This document shows, one piece after another, positions 26,757-34,644 of a stretch of DNA of 50,556 bases. The position numbers and the translations under genes were made by a program. Within the stretch, counting starts at the first letter, position 1; each line of letters opens with the position of its first letter. The notes below the pieces were generated by a model, which was not told where the DNA came from, did no database searches, and was given only the letters and a program-made list of their open reading frames with translations. The DNA comes from Rhodobacteraceae bacterium WD3A24 (GTDB taxonomy: Bacteria > Pseudomonadota > Alphaproteobacteria > Rhodobacterales > Rhodobacteraceae): the NCBI GenBank assembly GCA_002967695.1, contig PUHN01000007.1, forward strand, positions 1 through 50,556, written 5' to 3'.

Positions 26757-29700
26757 CCCGCCACGACCCCGCCAGCCTGCGCCAGATCGAGGCCGCCGAC
26801 CCCGGCGCGAGCACATGGCTTTCGGCCAATGCCGGCTCGGGCAAGACACGGGTGCTGACCGATCGCGTCGCGAGGCTTCTGCTCGACGGGGTGGACCCGC
26901 AGAGGGTTCTCTGCCTGACCTATACCAAGGCCGCCGCCGCCGAGATGCAGAACCGCCTCTTCCGGCGTCTGGGGGCGTGGTCGATGCTCGACGATGCGGC
27001 GCTGACGGCCGCGCTGGACGATCTCGGCGCCGACGGGCCGCGCGACGACGATGCCCTGCGGCGCGCCCGGCGCCTGTTCGCCCGCGCCATCGAGACGCCC
27101 GGCGGCCTGCGGATTCAGACCATCCATTCCTTTTGCGCCGCACTGTTGCGCCGCTTTCCGCTGGAGGCCGGGCTGACCCCGCAATTCACCGAGATGGACG
27201 AGCGCACCGCGCGGATCATGCGCGAGGATGCGCTCGACCACCTCGCCGAGCATGCGCCCGAGCCCGTCGCGGCGGCCACGCGCCACTTCACCGGCGAGTC
27301 GCTGGAGGCGCTGGCCGGCGAAATCGCCCGACAGCGCGACCGGCTGGACGGGACGATGACGCGCGACGCGGCGCTGGCGCTGTTCGGTCTGCCGGCGGGA
27401 TTCACGGCGCAGGCGCTTCTGGCCGACGTGTTCACGCCGGGCACGGGTGCCGTCCTGGAGGCGCTGCGCGCCGCGCTTCCCGCCGGCTCCCCGACCGACA
27501 TCAAGGCCGCCCGCAAGCTTGCTGATCTGCGCTGCGACGATCCGGGGCCCGACGATCTCGCGCGGCTCGAATCCGCGCTGCTGACGGGCAAGGCCGCCGC
27601 CGAGCCCTTTACCGCGAAGATCGGCAGGTTCCCCACAAAGGCGACACGCACCGTGCTGGGCGGCGATGCGCAGGCTCTGGACGACATCGCGCGGCGGGTC
27701 GAGGCGGCGCGCCCGCGCCGGCTCGCGCTGGAGGCGGCCGAGCGCACGCATGCGCTGCATGTTTTTGCGGCCGCCTTTCTGCCCGAATACGAGCGTCGCA
27801 AGGCGCGCGCCGGGTGGCTGGATTTCGACGATCTCATCCTGGGCGCGCGGCGCCTGCTGACCGAGCCGGGCGTTGCTGACTGGGTGCTGTTCAAGCTCGA
27901 CGGCGGGGTCGATCACATTCTCGTCGACGAGGCGCAGGATACCAGCCCGGCGCAATGGGATGTCATCGAGCTGCTCGCGCGCGAGTTCACCGCCGGCGAG
28001 GGCGCGCGCGACGCGCGGCGCACGATCTTCGTCGTCGGCGACAAGAAACAGTCCATCTATTCCTTTCAGGGGGCCGATCTGCGCGCCTTCGACCGGATGC
28101 GCGCGCAGTTCGCCGGCCGGCTCGATGCGGTGGGCGTGACGCTCAACGAGCTGGTGCTCGAACACTCCTTTCGCTCCGCCCCGGCGATCCTTCAGGTGGT
28201 CGATCTGACCTTTTCCGGGGGGGCAGGGGCCGGGCTGGGCGGCGAGGTGCACCACCTCGCCTATCACGGCGACATGCCCGGCCGGGTCGATCTCTGGCCG
28301 GCCGTCGAGCCGGTTGCCAAGCCCGAGGACAAGGCCTGGTACGACCCGGTCGATATCGTCACCGATCAGCATCACACTGCCCAGCTCGCCGCCCGCATCG
28401 CCGGCGAGATCCGGCGGATGATCGATGCGCGCGTGCCGATCCCGGCCGAGGACGGCGCGCGCCCGGTGCGCGAGGGCGATTTCCTGATCCTGGTGCAGCG
28501 CCGCTCGGAACTGTTCGGCGAGATCATCCGCGCCTGCAAGGGGGCGGGGCTGGAGGTGGCCGGCGCCGACCGGCTCAAGATCGGGGGCGAGATGGCGGTC
28601 AAGGATCTGACCGCCCTGCTCGCCTTCGTCGCCACGCCGGAGGACGATCTTTCGCTTGCCGCCGCGCTGCGCTCGCCGCTGCTGGGCTGGTCGGAGGGGG
28701 CGCTGTTCGATCTCGCCCACGGGCGCGAGGAACGCTATCTGTGGCAAAGCCTGCGCGCGCGCGCCGCCGAGTTTCCCGAAACGCTCGACCTGCTGTACGA
28801 TCTGCGCGACCGCGCCGAGTTCGACCGGCCCTATGAGCTGATCGAGCGTATCCTGATCCGGCATGGCGGGCGGGCGCGGCTGCTCGCCCGGCTGGGCGAG
28901 GAGGCCGAGGACGGCATCGACGCGCTTCTCGCACAGGCGCATGTCTATGAGCGCACTGAGGTGCCCAGCCTGACCGGCTTTCTGACATGGCTGGCCGCCG
29001 AAGAGGTCGAGATCAAGCGCCAGCTCGACTCGGCGGGCAACCGCATCCGGGTGATGACCGTTCACGGGGCCAAGGGGCTCGAGTCGCCCGTGGTAATCCT
29101 GCCCGACACCGCCCGGCGCAACCCCGGCCTCAATGACGAGTTGCTGGAGCTTCCCGCGGGTGGGCTGGTCTGGAAGACCGCCGCCGCGGAAAGCCCGCCG
29201 GCGCTCGACGCGGCGCGCGAGGCCCTGCGCGCCAGCCGCGAGGAAGAGAACATGCGCCTGCTCTATGTCGCCATGACGCGGGCGGAGAAATGGCTGATCG
29301 TCTGCGCGGCCGGGGAGGTCGGCGACGGGGCGTGCTGGTATGACCGGGTCGAGGCCGGCCTGCGCACGGCGGGCGCGGCGCAATGCGCGTTTCCCTTTGC
29401 GACGGGGCTGCGTTTCGAGGCCGGCGCGTGGCCCGAGGCGGCCGAGGTCACCCCGCAGGCGGGCTTGGCCCCCGCCGCGCCCCCGAGCCTTCCCCCGCTG
29501 GGGGCGGTGCCCGAGACGGAGGCGCCGCTTTCGCCCTCCGATCTCGGCGGGGCCAAGGCGCTGCCGGGCGAGACGGCCGTGCACGATACCGAGACGGCGC
29601 TGCGCCGCGGGCGCCAGCTTCATCGCCTGCTGGAGTATCTGCCCCGCTTTCCGGCCGGAGACTGGGCCCGGCTGGCACCCGAGATCCTCGCCACCGGCGA

Positions 29701-30103
29701 GGACGCCGCCGATCCCGACACCGCGCGCGCGCTCCTCGAAGAGGCCCGCGGCGTGCTCGATGCGCCGGAACTGGCCTTTCTCTTCGCCCCTGGCACGCTG
29801 GCCGAGGTAGAGATCGCCGCGCCGCTGGGCGGGCGGCGGATGCTGGGGGTGATCGACCGTCTCGCGATCGCGCCCGATCGGGTGCTGGCGGTCGATTTCA
29901 AGTCGAACGCGGTCATTCCCGACCGGGCCGAGGCGGTGCCCGAGGGGCTGCTGCGCCAGATGGGCGCCTACGGGCAGGCCCTTGCCGCGATATACCCCGA
30001 CCGGCCCGTCGCCACCGCGTTGCTGTGGACGCGCGGCCCGCGGCTGATGGAGCTTCCACACGATCTCGTGCACCGGGCGCTGTCGGGCCGTGCGTTGACT
30101 TGA
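26753..30103 (+). CDS. addA: Double-strand break repair helicase AddA
   Basis: UvrD-family 3'-5' helicase and nuclease subunit of AddAB, 1116 residues. Motif I is SANAGSGKTRVLTDRV (about residues 23-31), motif Ia TYTKAAAAEMQNRL, motif II LVDEAQDTSPAQW (about residue 390), motif III GDKKQSIYSFQGAD, later VMTVHGAKGLESPVVILP and LLYVAMTRAEKWLIV. The C-terminal nuclease shows GVIDRLAI and VDFKSNAVIP (about residues 1031-1050). The start is the ATG overlapping the addB stop; an open frame continues 180 codons into addB in another frame and is not part of the gene. Confidence 0.98.
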   Translation: MTRHDPASLRQIEAADPGASTWLSANAGSGKTRVLTDRVARLLLDGVDPQRVLCLTYTKAAAAEMQNRLFRRLGAWSMLDDAALTAALDDLGADGPRDDDALRRARRLFARAIETPGGLRIQTIHSFCAALLRRFPLEAGLTPQFTEMDERTARIMREDALDHLAEHAPEPVAAATRHFTGESLEALAGEIARQRDRLDGTMTRDAALALFGLPAGFTAQALLADVFTPGTGAVLEALRAALPAGSPTDIKAARKLADLRCDDPGPDDLARLESALLTGKAAAEPFTAKIGRFPTKATRTVLGGDAQALDDIARRVEAARPRRLALEAAERTHALHVFAAAFLPEYERRKARAGWLDFDDLILGARRLLTEPGVADWVLFKLDGGVDHILVDEAQDTSPAQWDVIELLAREFTAGEGARDARRTIFVVGDKKQSIYSFQGADLRAFDRMRAQFAGRLDAVGVTLNELVLEHSFRSAPAILQVVDLTFSGGAGAGLGGEVHHLAYHGDMPGRVDLWPAVEPVAKPEDKAWYDPVDIVTDQHHTAQLAARIAGEIRRMIDARVPIPAEDGARPVREGDFLILVQRRSELFGEIIRACKGAGLEVAGADRLKIGGEMAVKDLTALLAFVATPEDDLSLAAALRSPLLGWSEGALFDLAHGREERYLWQSLRARAAEFPETLDLLYDLRDRAEFDRPYELIERILIRHGGRARLLARLGEEAEDGIDALLAQAHVYERTEVPSLTGFLTWLAAEEVEIKRQLDSAGNRIRVMTVHGAKGLESPVVILPDTARRNPGLNDELLELPAGGLVWKTAAAESPPALDAAREALRASREEENMRLLYVAMTRAEKWLIVCAAGEVGDGACWYDRVEAGLRTAGAAQCAFPFATGLRFEAGAWPEAAEVTPQAGLAPAAPPSLPPLGAVPETEAPLSPSDLGGAKALPGETAVHDTETALRRGRQLHRLLEYLPRFPAGDWARLAPEILATGEDAADPDTARALLEEARGVLDAPELAFLFAPGTLAEVEIAAPLGGRRMLGVIDRLAIAPDRVLAVDFKSNAVIPDRAEAVPEGLLRQMGAYGQALAAIYPDRPVATALLWTRGPRLMELPHDLVHRALSGRALT

Positions 30104-30160
30104 CGCTTCGTGGGGGCGTCCATAGGTTCAGCGCAACCGTCAATCCCGAGGAGAATGGAT

Positions 30161-30481
30161 ATGTCCACCGTCGCCGTCACCGACGCCACCTTCGAGCAGG
30201 AAGTCAAGAACTCCGACGTGCCCGTCATCGTCGATTTCTGGGCCGAATGGTGCGGCCCGTGCAAGCAGATCGGCCCCGCTCTGGAAGAGCTTTCCGAGGA
30301 ATACGGAGACAGGATCAAGGTCGCCAAGGTGAATGTGGACGAAAACCCGCAGACCCCGGCGATGATGGGAATCCGGGGCATCCCGGCGCTGTTCATGTTC
30401 AAGGACGGGCAGGTCGTCTCCAACAAGGTCGGCGCCGCGCCGAAGGCCGCGCTGCAGACCTGGATCGACAGCGCGCTCTAA
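30161..30481 (+). CDS. trxA: Thioredoxin 1
   Basis: Cytoplasmic disulfide reductase, 106 residues. The active site is C31-G-P-C34 in [20 protein letters not shown], with the buried Asp in VIVDFW and the cis-Pro in [12 protein letters not shown]. Charged TrxA1 features are all present. The start at 30161 has GAGGAG seven bases before it; an ATG two codons upstream is too close to that site. It follows addA by 57 bases with a hint of its own promoter (TTGACT at 30094-30099, cataGGTTCA region downstream). A hairpin follows the stop. Confidence 0.98.
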   Translation: MSTVAVTDATFEQEVKNSDVPVIVDFWAEWCGPCKQIGPALEELSEEYGDRIKVAKVNVDENPQTPAMMGIRGIPALFMFKDGQVVSNKVGAAPKAALQTWIDSAL

Positions 30482-30498
30482 AGATTTTATCTCAATAT

Positions 30499-30527
30499 GC
30501 GGGTGGGCTTTCCCCTAGCTCGCCCGC
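30499..30527 (+). terminator. Hairpin after trxA
   Basis: A 10-bp stem with two G-U pairs (GCGGGTGGGC / GCTCGCCCGC) and a nine-base loop, 17 bases after the trxA stop. It is followed by attcgcc, so the U-run is weak, but position and stem strength fit termination of the addBA-trxA transcript. It also marks the edge of the AT-richer gap. Confidence 0.6.
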
Positions 30528-30608
30528 ATTCGCCGCCACCACGACCTATTTTCCGTTTCAAGCAAGAATGAAGAGTATCTGATTGATTTACAAATATAAA
30601 ATATGGTC

Positions 30609-30637
30609 TTGACGGTTGCCCACTGATAGATTCTAAA
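30609..30637 (+). promoter_or_regulatory. Sigma-70-type promoter with A/T-rich upstream element
   Basis: TTGACG (30609-30614), 17-base spacer, TCTAAA (30632-30637). The 24 bases before the -35 box (about 30582-30605) are almost purely A/T, which resembles an UP element and is striking in this GC-rich genome. A transcript would begin near 30644 and reach the terminator at 30672-30716. No protein gene of useful size lies in that interval. Inference from sequence only. Confidence 0.55.
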
Positions 30638-30643
30638 TGGGGT

Positions 30644-30716
30644 TACCACACTTGATTCGCTACGCGAAAGTAGAGCGGCCTCGGGAGTCAATGCTCTCTG
30701 AGGCCGTTCTCTTTTA
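30644..30716 (+). ncRNA. Predicted ~75-nt small RNA
   Basis: The interval between a good promoter (30609-30637) and a textbook terminator (30672-30716) would give an RNA of about 73-75 bases. Near its centre, CTAC-GCGAAA-GTAG forms a small hairpin (30659-30672). The 3' half is the terminator stem with a short U-tail. It matches no RNA family that I recognise; it lacks the SRP RNA and 6S RNA landmarks. A 25-codon frame begins at 30637, but it overlaps the -10 box and has no ribosome site. The RNA may regulate in trans or may be a leader. Unverified. Confidence 0.45.
30672..30716 (+). terminator. Rho-independent terminator of the predicted small RNA
   Basis: The core stem CGGCCTC / GAGGCCG (30676-30682 and 30700-30706) is extended inside by GGGAG/CTCTC and outside by AGAG/CTCT with a two-base bulge, then followed by CTTTTAAT. 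The T-run on the plus strand sets the direction. It is one of the clearest intrinsic terminators in the window, although no annotated plus-strand gene lies directly before it. Confidence 0.75.
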
Positions 30717-30789
30717 ATCCTTTACTACTCCATCTTGCGCCTAATCGACTGTCGTTTCGCTAGATTGAGTGGCCTAAACAACATTTCCG

Positions 30790-30819
30790 TTGACGTAATC
30801 CCAACCCCCCGAATATCTT
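30790..30819 (+). promoter_or_regulatory. Possible promoter for the small gene at 30913
   Basis: TTGACG (30790-30795), 18-base spacer, TATCTT (30814-30819). It would give an mRNA with a leader of roughly 90 bases that contains the hairpin at 30825-30842 and a Shine-Dalgarno before the GTG at 30913. The -35 box is the same TTGACG as at 30609, which hints that both units use the same sigma factor. Confidence 0.45.
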
Positions 30820-30824
30820 GGTCT

Positions 30825-30842
30825 TGCCTGAGAAGTCAGGCA
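30825..30842 (+). promoter_or_regulatory. 5' leader hairpin
   Basis: A perfect 7-bp stem TGCCTGA-GAAG-TCAGGCA right after the putative transcription start. It would protect the 5' end of the mRNA or act as a regulatory element. I see no known riboswitch consensus in the remainder of the leader (30843-30912). Confidence 0.5.
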
Positions 30843-30912
30843 GGAGACGTGTAGTGGATCAGGTGTGGTAACCTCACTTCGCGTCTTCGTTTCTTAAACT
30901 TAGGAGGCCGAA

Positions 30913-31083
30913 GTGGCAAAATCACCTATTGGAACGAAGGCAAGAACCGGCGAAAAATGCCCTGAAAGTGGGATCTGGGAGTCTATGGACTCCCCATCCA
31001 CCACGGCTCCGATCGCAAAGGGCAACACGATGCCGCCGCATAACGATAAGGCGGTCACTTGGAAGCTTATCCAACACGCCTAG
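30913..31083 (+). CDS. Undescribed 56-residue protein with CPESG motif
   Basis: GTG start with Shine-Dalgarno TAGGAGG (30901-30907) five bases upstream, 56 codons, TAG stop. The product is soluble and slightly basic, with TGEKCPESGIW near the N-terminus, then a Ser/Thr/Pro stretch (SPSTTAPIAKG), NTMPPHN and KAVTWKLI at the end. The alternation of Gly-x-x-Cys-Pro-x-Ser-Gly-x-Trp with Lys-Gly-x-x-Met-Pro-Pro and a final Trp looks like a compact folded domain, not random translation. The layout reminds me distantly of YjzC-type small proteins, but I do not claim membership. It lies in an AT-richer gap flanked by a promoter and terminators, and could have been acquired laterally. Function unknown. 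Confidence 0.7.
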   Translation: MAKSPIGTKARTGEKCPESGIWESMDSPSTTAPIAKGNTMPPHNDKAVTWKLIQHA

Positions 31084-31108
31084 GCACACCATAAGCCTAG
31101 TTGGATAA
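31067..31108 (+). other. Large two-part stem-loop over the small gene's stop codon
   Basis: TTATCCAA (31067-31074) pairs with TTGGATAA (31101-31108), and inside it CTAGGC (31080-31085) pairs with GCCTAG (31095-31100), leaving a five-base bulge on one side and a nine-base loop. The TAG stop of the small gene is buried in the inner stem. It may stabilise the 3' end of the mRNA or act with the next hairpin as part of a termination region. Confidence 0.6.
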
Positions 31109-31112
31109 ACCC

Positions 31113-31139
31113 GCAGGGGGCGCCCGGTGCGCCCCTTGC
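31113..31139 (+). terminator. Strong terminator after the small gene
   Basis: An 11-bp stem with one G-U pair (GCAGGGGGCGC / GCGCCCCTTGC), five-base loop CCGGT, followed by catttgatt. It separates the small gene from hslV, whose own promoter must therefore lie in 31140-31206. Confidence 0.7.
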
Positions 31140-31206
31140 CATTTGATTCCCTCGCGGCCACGGCTATCGTCTCGCGTAGATACAAATGCTCAGGCAGAGG
31201 TGAGAC

Positions 31207-31761
31207 ATGAGCGAGGACTTCCCCGGCTGGCACGGCACCACGATCCTCGCGGTCAGGCGCGGCGGGCGCGTCGTGGTGGCCGGCGACGGTCAGGTCAGCC
31301 TGGGCCAGACCGTGATCAAGGGCAGCGCGCGCAAGGTGCGCCGGCTCAGGCCCGGCGGCTACGAGGTCGTGGCGGGCTTTGCCGGCTCGACGGCCGACGC
31401 CTTTGCCCTGCTGGAGCGGCTGGAGGCCAAGCTGGAGGCCACGCCCGGCCAGCTTCAGCGCGCCTGTGTCGATATGGCCAAGGAGTGGCGCACGGACAAA
31501 TACCTGCAAAAGCTCGAAGCGATGCTGATCGTCACCGACGGGACGCAGGTCTATGTTATCACTGGCGCGGGCGACGTGCTGGAGCCCGAGCACGACGCCG
31601 CCGCCATCGGATCGGGCGGCAACTTCGCGCTGGCCGCCGCGCGCGGCCTGATGGAGACCGACATGACCGCCGAGGAGATCGCGCGCCGGGCGATGGCCAT
31701 CGCCGCCGATATCTGCGTCTATACCAACGGCAACCTGACGGTCGAGACCATCGAGGCCTGA
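31207..31761 (+). CDS. hslV: ATP-dependent protease peptidase subunit HslV
   Basis: Proteolytic subunit of the HslVU (ClpQY) protease. The 184-residue protein has the catalytic threonine in [11 protein letters not shown], to be exposed by removal of the N-terminal segment, and the family motifs [25 protein letters not shown] (core GDGQVS), [32 protein letters not shown] and the C-terminal [19 protein letters not shown] precedes the ATG. The ATPase hslU, usually the next gene, is not adjacent; the next gene is an unrelated membrane protein 162 bases away. Confidence 0.97.
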   Translation: MSEDFPGWHGTTILAVRRGGRVVVAGDGQVSLGQTVIKGSARKVRRLRPGGYEVVAGFAGSTADAFALLERLEAKLEATPGQLQRACVDMAKEWRTDKYLQKLEAMLIVTDGTQVYVITGAGDVLEPEHDAAAIGSGGNFALAAARGLMETDMTAEEIARRAMAIAADICVYTNGNLTVETIEA

Positions 31762-31923
31762 CCCCGGCGCCGCCGGCACGCGACGGGGCTCGACCGCTCC
31801 TCCGGGCGCCATATCCGCGAGGACGCCGCGACATCCACCCGACGCGCGGGTTTGCATCGCGTGCGCCAGACGTGCAAGTCTCTGAGCGAACGAGACATCA
31901 CGCGGCGAGACGGGAGGGAAGAG

Positions 31924-32931
31924 ATGGACAGGTTCAGGCGCCCGGGGCTGCAGGAGCGTTTCACGCAGCTTGCCTATCTGCTCAAGCACACGGTCACGAT
32001 CGTCGGGCGCGACGCCGACATCATTCGCCCGCTTGTGCGCATGGCCATCTATGCGGCGGTGCTGGTGACGGTGTTCTTCGCGATGATCTGGGCCTATGCG
32101 GTCGATTCCGACGGGACGGGGACACTGCTGCTGCTGCTGGCGGTGATCCTGTTCATCTACAAGTTCTTCTACTACAATCGGCAGGAACTCGCGGTGAGCT
32201 GGCTGGTCGCCGAGACGGCCTTCGGACGCGACCGCAGCGTCACCGACGCGGCCGCGCATGTCGCCACGCTGCGCGGCCAGGCGCGGATTCTCGCGCTGCT
32301 CGATATGGGGGCGGCGTGGATCGCCTCGCGCAAGAACAACAACAAGAGCGGGCTGCTGACCAACCTCCTGCTGTCGGCGATCACCGAGGGCTGGGATCTG
32401 GTCAACCATTTCCTGCTGCCGGCCTTCGCGATCGACAACGTGGGCTTTCGCGACGCGATGGGCAAGATCCGCGCGGCCCGCGACAACGTGCCCGAAACCC
32501 TGATGGGGGTGTTCGGCATCGACATCCTCGGCCGTGTCGTTGTGACGATTTTCGCGCCGATCTACACGCTGCTCGCGCTGGCGGGGGTGGCGCTGGGCAC
32601 CTGGCTGGCCGGGGTGTTCCCGCAGGCCTTCCATGCCGGGCAGTTCGGCGACATGCTGCCGCCGGAGGCGCTGGAATGGCTGCCGATATCGGCGACGAGC
32701 GAGTTCAACTGGCTGCCGCTGCTGGTCGCGATCTTTCTGGGCAAGGTCGTCGCCGCGGTGTTCGAGCGCGCGGTCACGACGCTGAAAGTGATCTACTTCA
32801 CGCTGTTCTACGCCCGGACGCTGCACGCGGGATCGCTGTCGGAGGATATCCGCGGCGAGCTGGAACGCTATCTGCGGCTGGAGGGCGAAGACGCCGAGTC
32901 GCCCGATGACGGCGTGACCGCGCCGGGGTGA
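31924..32931 (+). CDS. Multi-pass membrane protein, unknown function
   Basis: A 335-residue protein that I do not recognise. The N-terminal region (about residues 1-38) is basic and amphipathic ([27 protein letters not shown]). Two helices follow (about residues 39-61 and 64-82: [18 protein letters not shown] and [18 protein letters not shown]), then a soluble stretch with [21 protein letters not shown], a long hydrophobic region (about 200-232) and a further helix (about 263-283) before an acidic tail. The ATG has a GAAGAG Shine-Dalgarno. It stands between hslV and purM, in its own unit. No catalytic motif is visible; a structural, channel or secretion-related role is open. Confidence 0.75.
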   Translation: MDRFRRPGLQERFTQLAYLLKHTVTIVGRDADIIRPLVRMAIYAAVLVTVFFAMIWAYAVDSDGTGTLLLLLAVILFIYKFFYYNRQELAVSWLVAETAFGRDRSVTDAAAHVATLRGQARILALLDMGAAWIASRKNNNKSGLLTNLLLSAITEGWDLVNHFLLPAFAIDNVGFRDAMGKIRAARDNVPETLMGVFGIDILGRVVVTIFAPIYTLLALAGVALGTWLAGVFPQAFHAGQFGDMLPPEALEWLPISATSEFNWLPLLVAIFLGKVVAAVFERAVTTLKVIYFTLFYARTLHAGSLSEDIRGELERYLRLEGEDAESPDDGVTAPG

Positions 32932-33010
32932 GGCGGGCGCTTGTGGACTTGGGCGGCGGGGCTTGCTAGAGGCCATGCCAGCAATGTTCGCAAAGGGCCG
33001 GAGCCTTTCC

Positions 33011-34057
33011 ATGACCAAGCGCGAGGGCGCCATGAGCTACGCCGAGGCCGGCGTCGATATCGACGCCGGCAACGCGCTGGTCGAGCGGATCAAGCCCGCC
33101 GCCAAGCGCACCGCGCGCCCCGGCACGATGGCCGGGCTGGGCGGCTTCGGCGCGCTGTTCGACCCGCGCGCGGCGGGCTATGACGACCCCGTTCTGGTGG
33201 CGGCAACCGACGGGGTGGGCACCAAGCTGCGCATCGCCATCGACACCGGGGTGGTCGACGGCATCGGGATCGATCTGGTGGCGATGTGCGTCAACGATCT
33301 CGTCTGCCAGGGCGCCGAGCCGCTTTTCTTCCTCGACTACTTCGCCACCGGCAAGCTCGACACCGACAGCGCGGCGCGCGTCATCGAGGGCATCGCCGCG
33401 GGCTGCGCGCGCGCGGGCTGCGCCCTGATCGGCGGCGAGACCGCCGAGATGCCGGGGATGTATGCGGCGGGCGATTTCGACCTGGCCGGTTTCGCCGTGG
33501 GCGCGTTGGAGCGCGGGCACATGCTGCCCGCCGGGGTGCGCGAGGGCGACGTGTTGCTGGGCCTCGGCGCGGACGGGGTGCATGCCAACGGGTTCTCGCT
33601 GGTGCGCCGGATCGCGGCGGCCGAGGGCCTGGGCTGGGAGGCGCCCGCGCCCTTTGCCGAGGGGGCGCTGGGCGCGGCCCTTCTGACGCCCACGCGGCTT
33701 TACGTCAGGCCCGCGCTGGCGGCGATCCGTGCCGGCGGGGTTCATGGCCTGGCCCACATCACCGGCGGCGGGCTGACCGAGAACCTGCCGCGCATCCTGC
33801 CCGAGGGCCTGGGCGCGGAGATCGACCTCGGCGCCTGGACGCTGCCCGCGGTTTTCGACTGGCTGCGCCGCGCCGGGGGGCTGGAGACGGCCGAGATGCT
33901 CAAGACCTTCAACGCCGGGATCGGCATGGTCGCCGTCGTCGATGCGGGCCGGGCCGAGGCGCTGGCGGTCCAGCTGACCGAGCAGGGCGAGCGGGTGATC
34001 CCGATGGGCCATGTCGTGGCCGGGCAGGGGGTCGCCTATACCGGGCGACTCGGGTGA
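33011..34057 (+). CDS. purM: Phosphoribosylformylglycinamidine cyclo-ligase
   Basis: AIR synthetase, fifth step of purine synthesis. 348 residues from the ATG at 33011, which lies eight bases after GGAG and begins the usual [27 protein letters not shown]. Family motifs: [27 protein letters not shown] (core ATDGVGTKL), [48 protein letters not shown] and [20 protein letters not shown]. Overlaps purN by four bases (GTGA), so the two are coupled. Sister purine genes purC, purS and purQ are 8 kb downstream. Confidence 0.98.
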   Translation: MTKREGAMSYAEAGVDIDAGNALVERIKPAAKRTARPGTMAGLGGFGALFDPRAAGYDDPVLVAATDGVGTKLRIAIDTGVVDGIGIDLVAMCVNDLVCQGAEPLFFLDYFATGKLDTDSAARVIEGIAAGCARAGCALIGGETAEMPGMYAAGDFDLAGFAVGALERGHMLPAGVREGDVLLGLGADGVHANGFSLVRRIAAAEGLGWEAPAPFAEGALGAALLTPTRLYVRPALAAIRAGGVHGLAHITGGGLTENLPRILPEGLGAEIDLGAWTLPAVFDWLRRAGGLETAEMLKTFNAGIGMVAVVDAGRAEALAVQLTEQGERVIPMGHVVAGQGVAYTGRLG

Positions 34058-34644
34058 AGCGCGTCGCCATCCTGATCTCGGGCGGCGGCTCCAACATGGC
34101 CGCGCTGGCCGACAGCATGACGGGCGACCACCCCGCGCGCCCGGTGCTGGTGCTGTCCAACGACCCTGCGGCGGCGGGGCTCGAGAAGGCACGCGCGCGC
34201 GGGATCGCCACGGCCGCCGTTGATCACCGCGGCTTCGGCGGCGACCGCGCCGCCTTCGAGGCCGAGTTGCTCAAGCCGCTGGAGGCGGCCGCGCCCGACA
34301 TCGTGTGCCTTGCCGGCTTCATGCGGGTGCTCACGGCGGCCTTCGTCGCGCGATTCGAGGGGCGGATGCTCAATATCCATCCCTCGCTGCTGCCCAGATA
34401 CCGGGGGCTGAACACCCATGCCCGCGCCATCGCGGCCGGCGATCGCGAGGCCGGCTGCACCGTCCATGAGGTGACCGCGGCGCTCGATGACGGCCCGATC
34501 CTTGGGCAGGCGCGGGTTCCGATCCTGCCCGGCGACACGGCCGAGACGCTGGCCGCGCGGGTCAGGGAAATGGAGCACCGGCTTTACCCGGCGGTGTTGC
34601 GCCGCTTCGCCGCGGGGGATCGCACGCCCGTGTGGCTTTCCTGA
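34054..34644 (+). CDS. purN: Phosphoribosylglycinamide formyltransferase
   Basis: GAR transformylase using 10-formyl-THF, third step of purine synthesis. 196 residues from a GTG start that overlaps the purM stop. Motifs: [19 protein letters not shown] for phosphate binding, [13 protein letters not shown], the catalytic [20 protein letters not shown] region with Asn and His, and [20 protein letters not shown] with the Asp. Length and order are normal. Its last 61 bases overlap the 3' end of the convergent DUF454 gene on the other strand. Confidence 0.98.
   Translation: MKRVAILISGGGSNMAALADSMTGDHPARPVLVLSNDPAAAGLEKARARGIATAAVDHRGFGGDRAAFEAELLKPLEAAAPDIVCLAGFMRVLTAAFVARFEGRMLNIHPSLLPRYRGLNTHARAIAAGDREAGCTVHEVTAALDDGPILGQARVPILPGDTAETLAARVREMEHRLYPAVLRRFAAGDRTPVWLS

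Larger units (their letters stand above)
30641..30873. repeat. Separated inverted repeat GGTTACCACAC / GTGTGGTAACC
   Basis: An exact 11-base inverted pair at 30641-30651 and 30863-30873; two further positions just beyond it also match after one mismatch. Each arm contains the palindrome GGTTACC or GGTAACC. The first arm sits at the start of the predicted small RNA; the second lies in the leader of the small gene at 30913, 40 bases before its start. The arms could base-pair between the two transcripts, bind a common regulator, or mark the ends of an old insertion. Confidence 0.6.

Noticed and set aside
24987-27143. Long minus-strand open frame across addB and addA
   Set aside because: Composition-driven shadow of two well-supported genes; Arg/Pro-rich low-complexity translation.
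26687-30073. Very long open frame (over 1100 codons) on the minus strand across addA
   Set aside because: It is antisense to the fully conserved AddA helicase-nuclease; the low frequency of A/T-rich stop codons in GC-rich coding DNA produces such frames, and its translation has no family motif.
30644-30716. SRP RNA, 6S RNA or tmRNA
   Set aside because: The region is too short and lacks the conserved GGAAGGAAGC-type loop of SRP RNA, the large open helix of 6S RNA and any tRNA-like ends.
30637-30717. A 26-codon frame from the ATG at 30637 to a TAA in the terminator tail
   Set aside because: The ATG overlaps the putative -10 box, there is no ribosome site, and the second half of the frame is simply the terminator stem.
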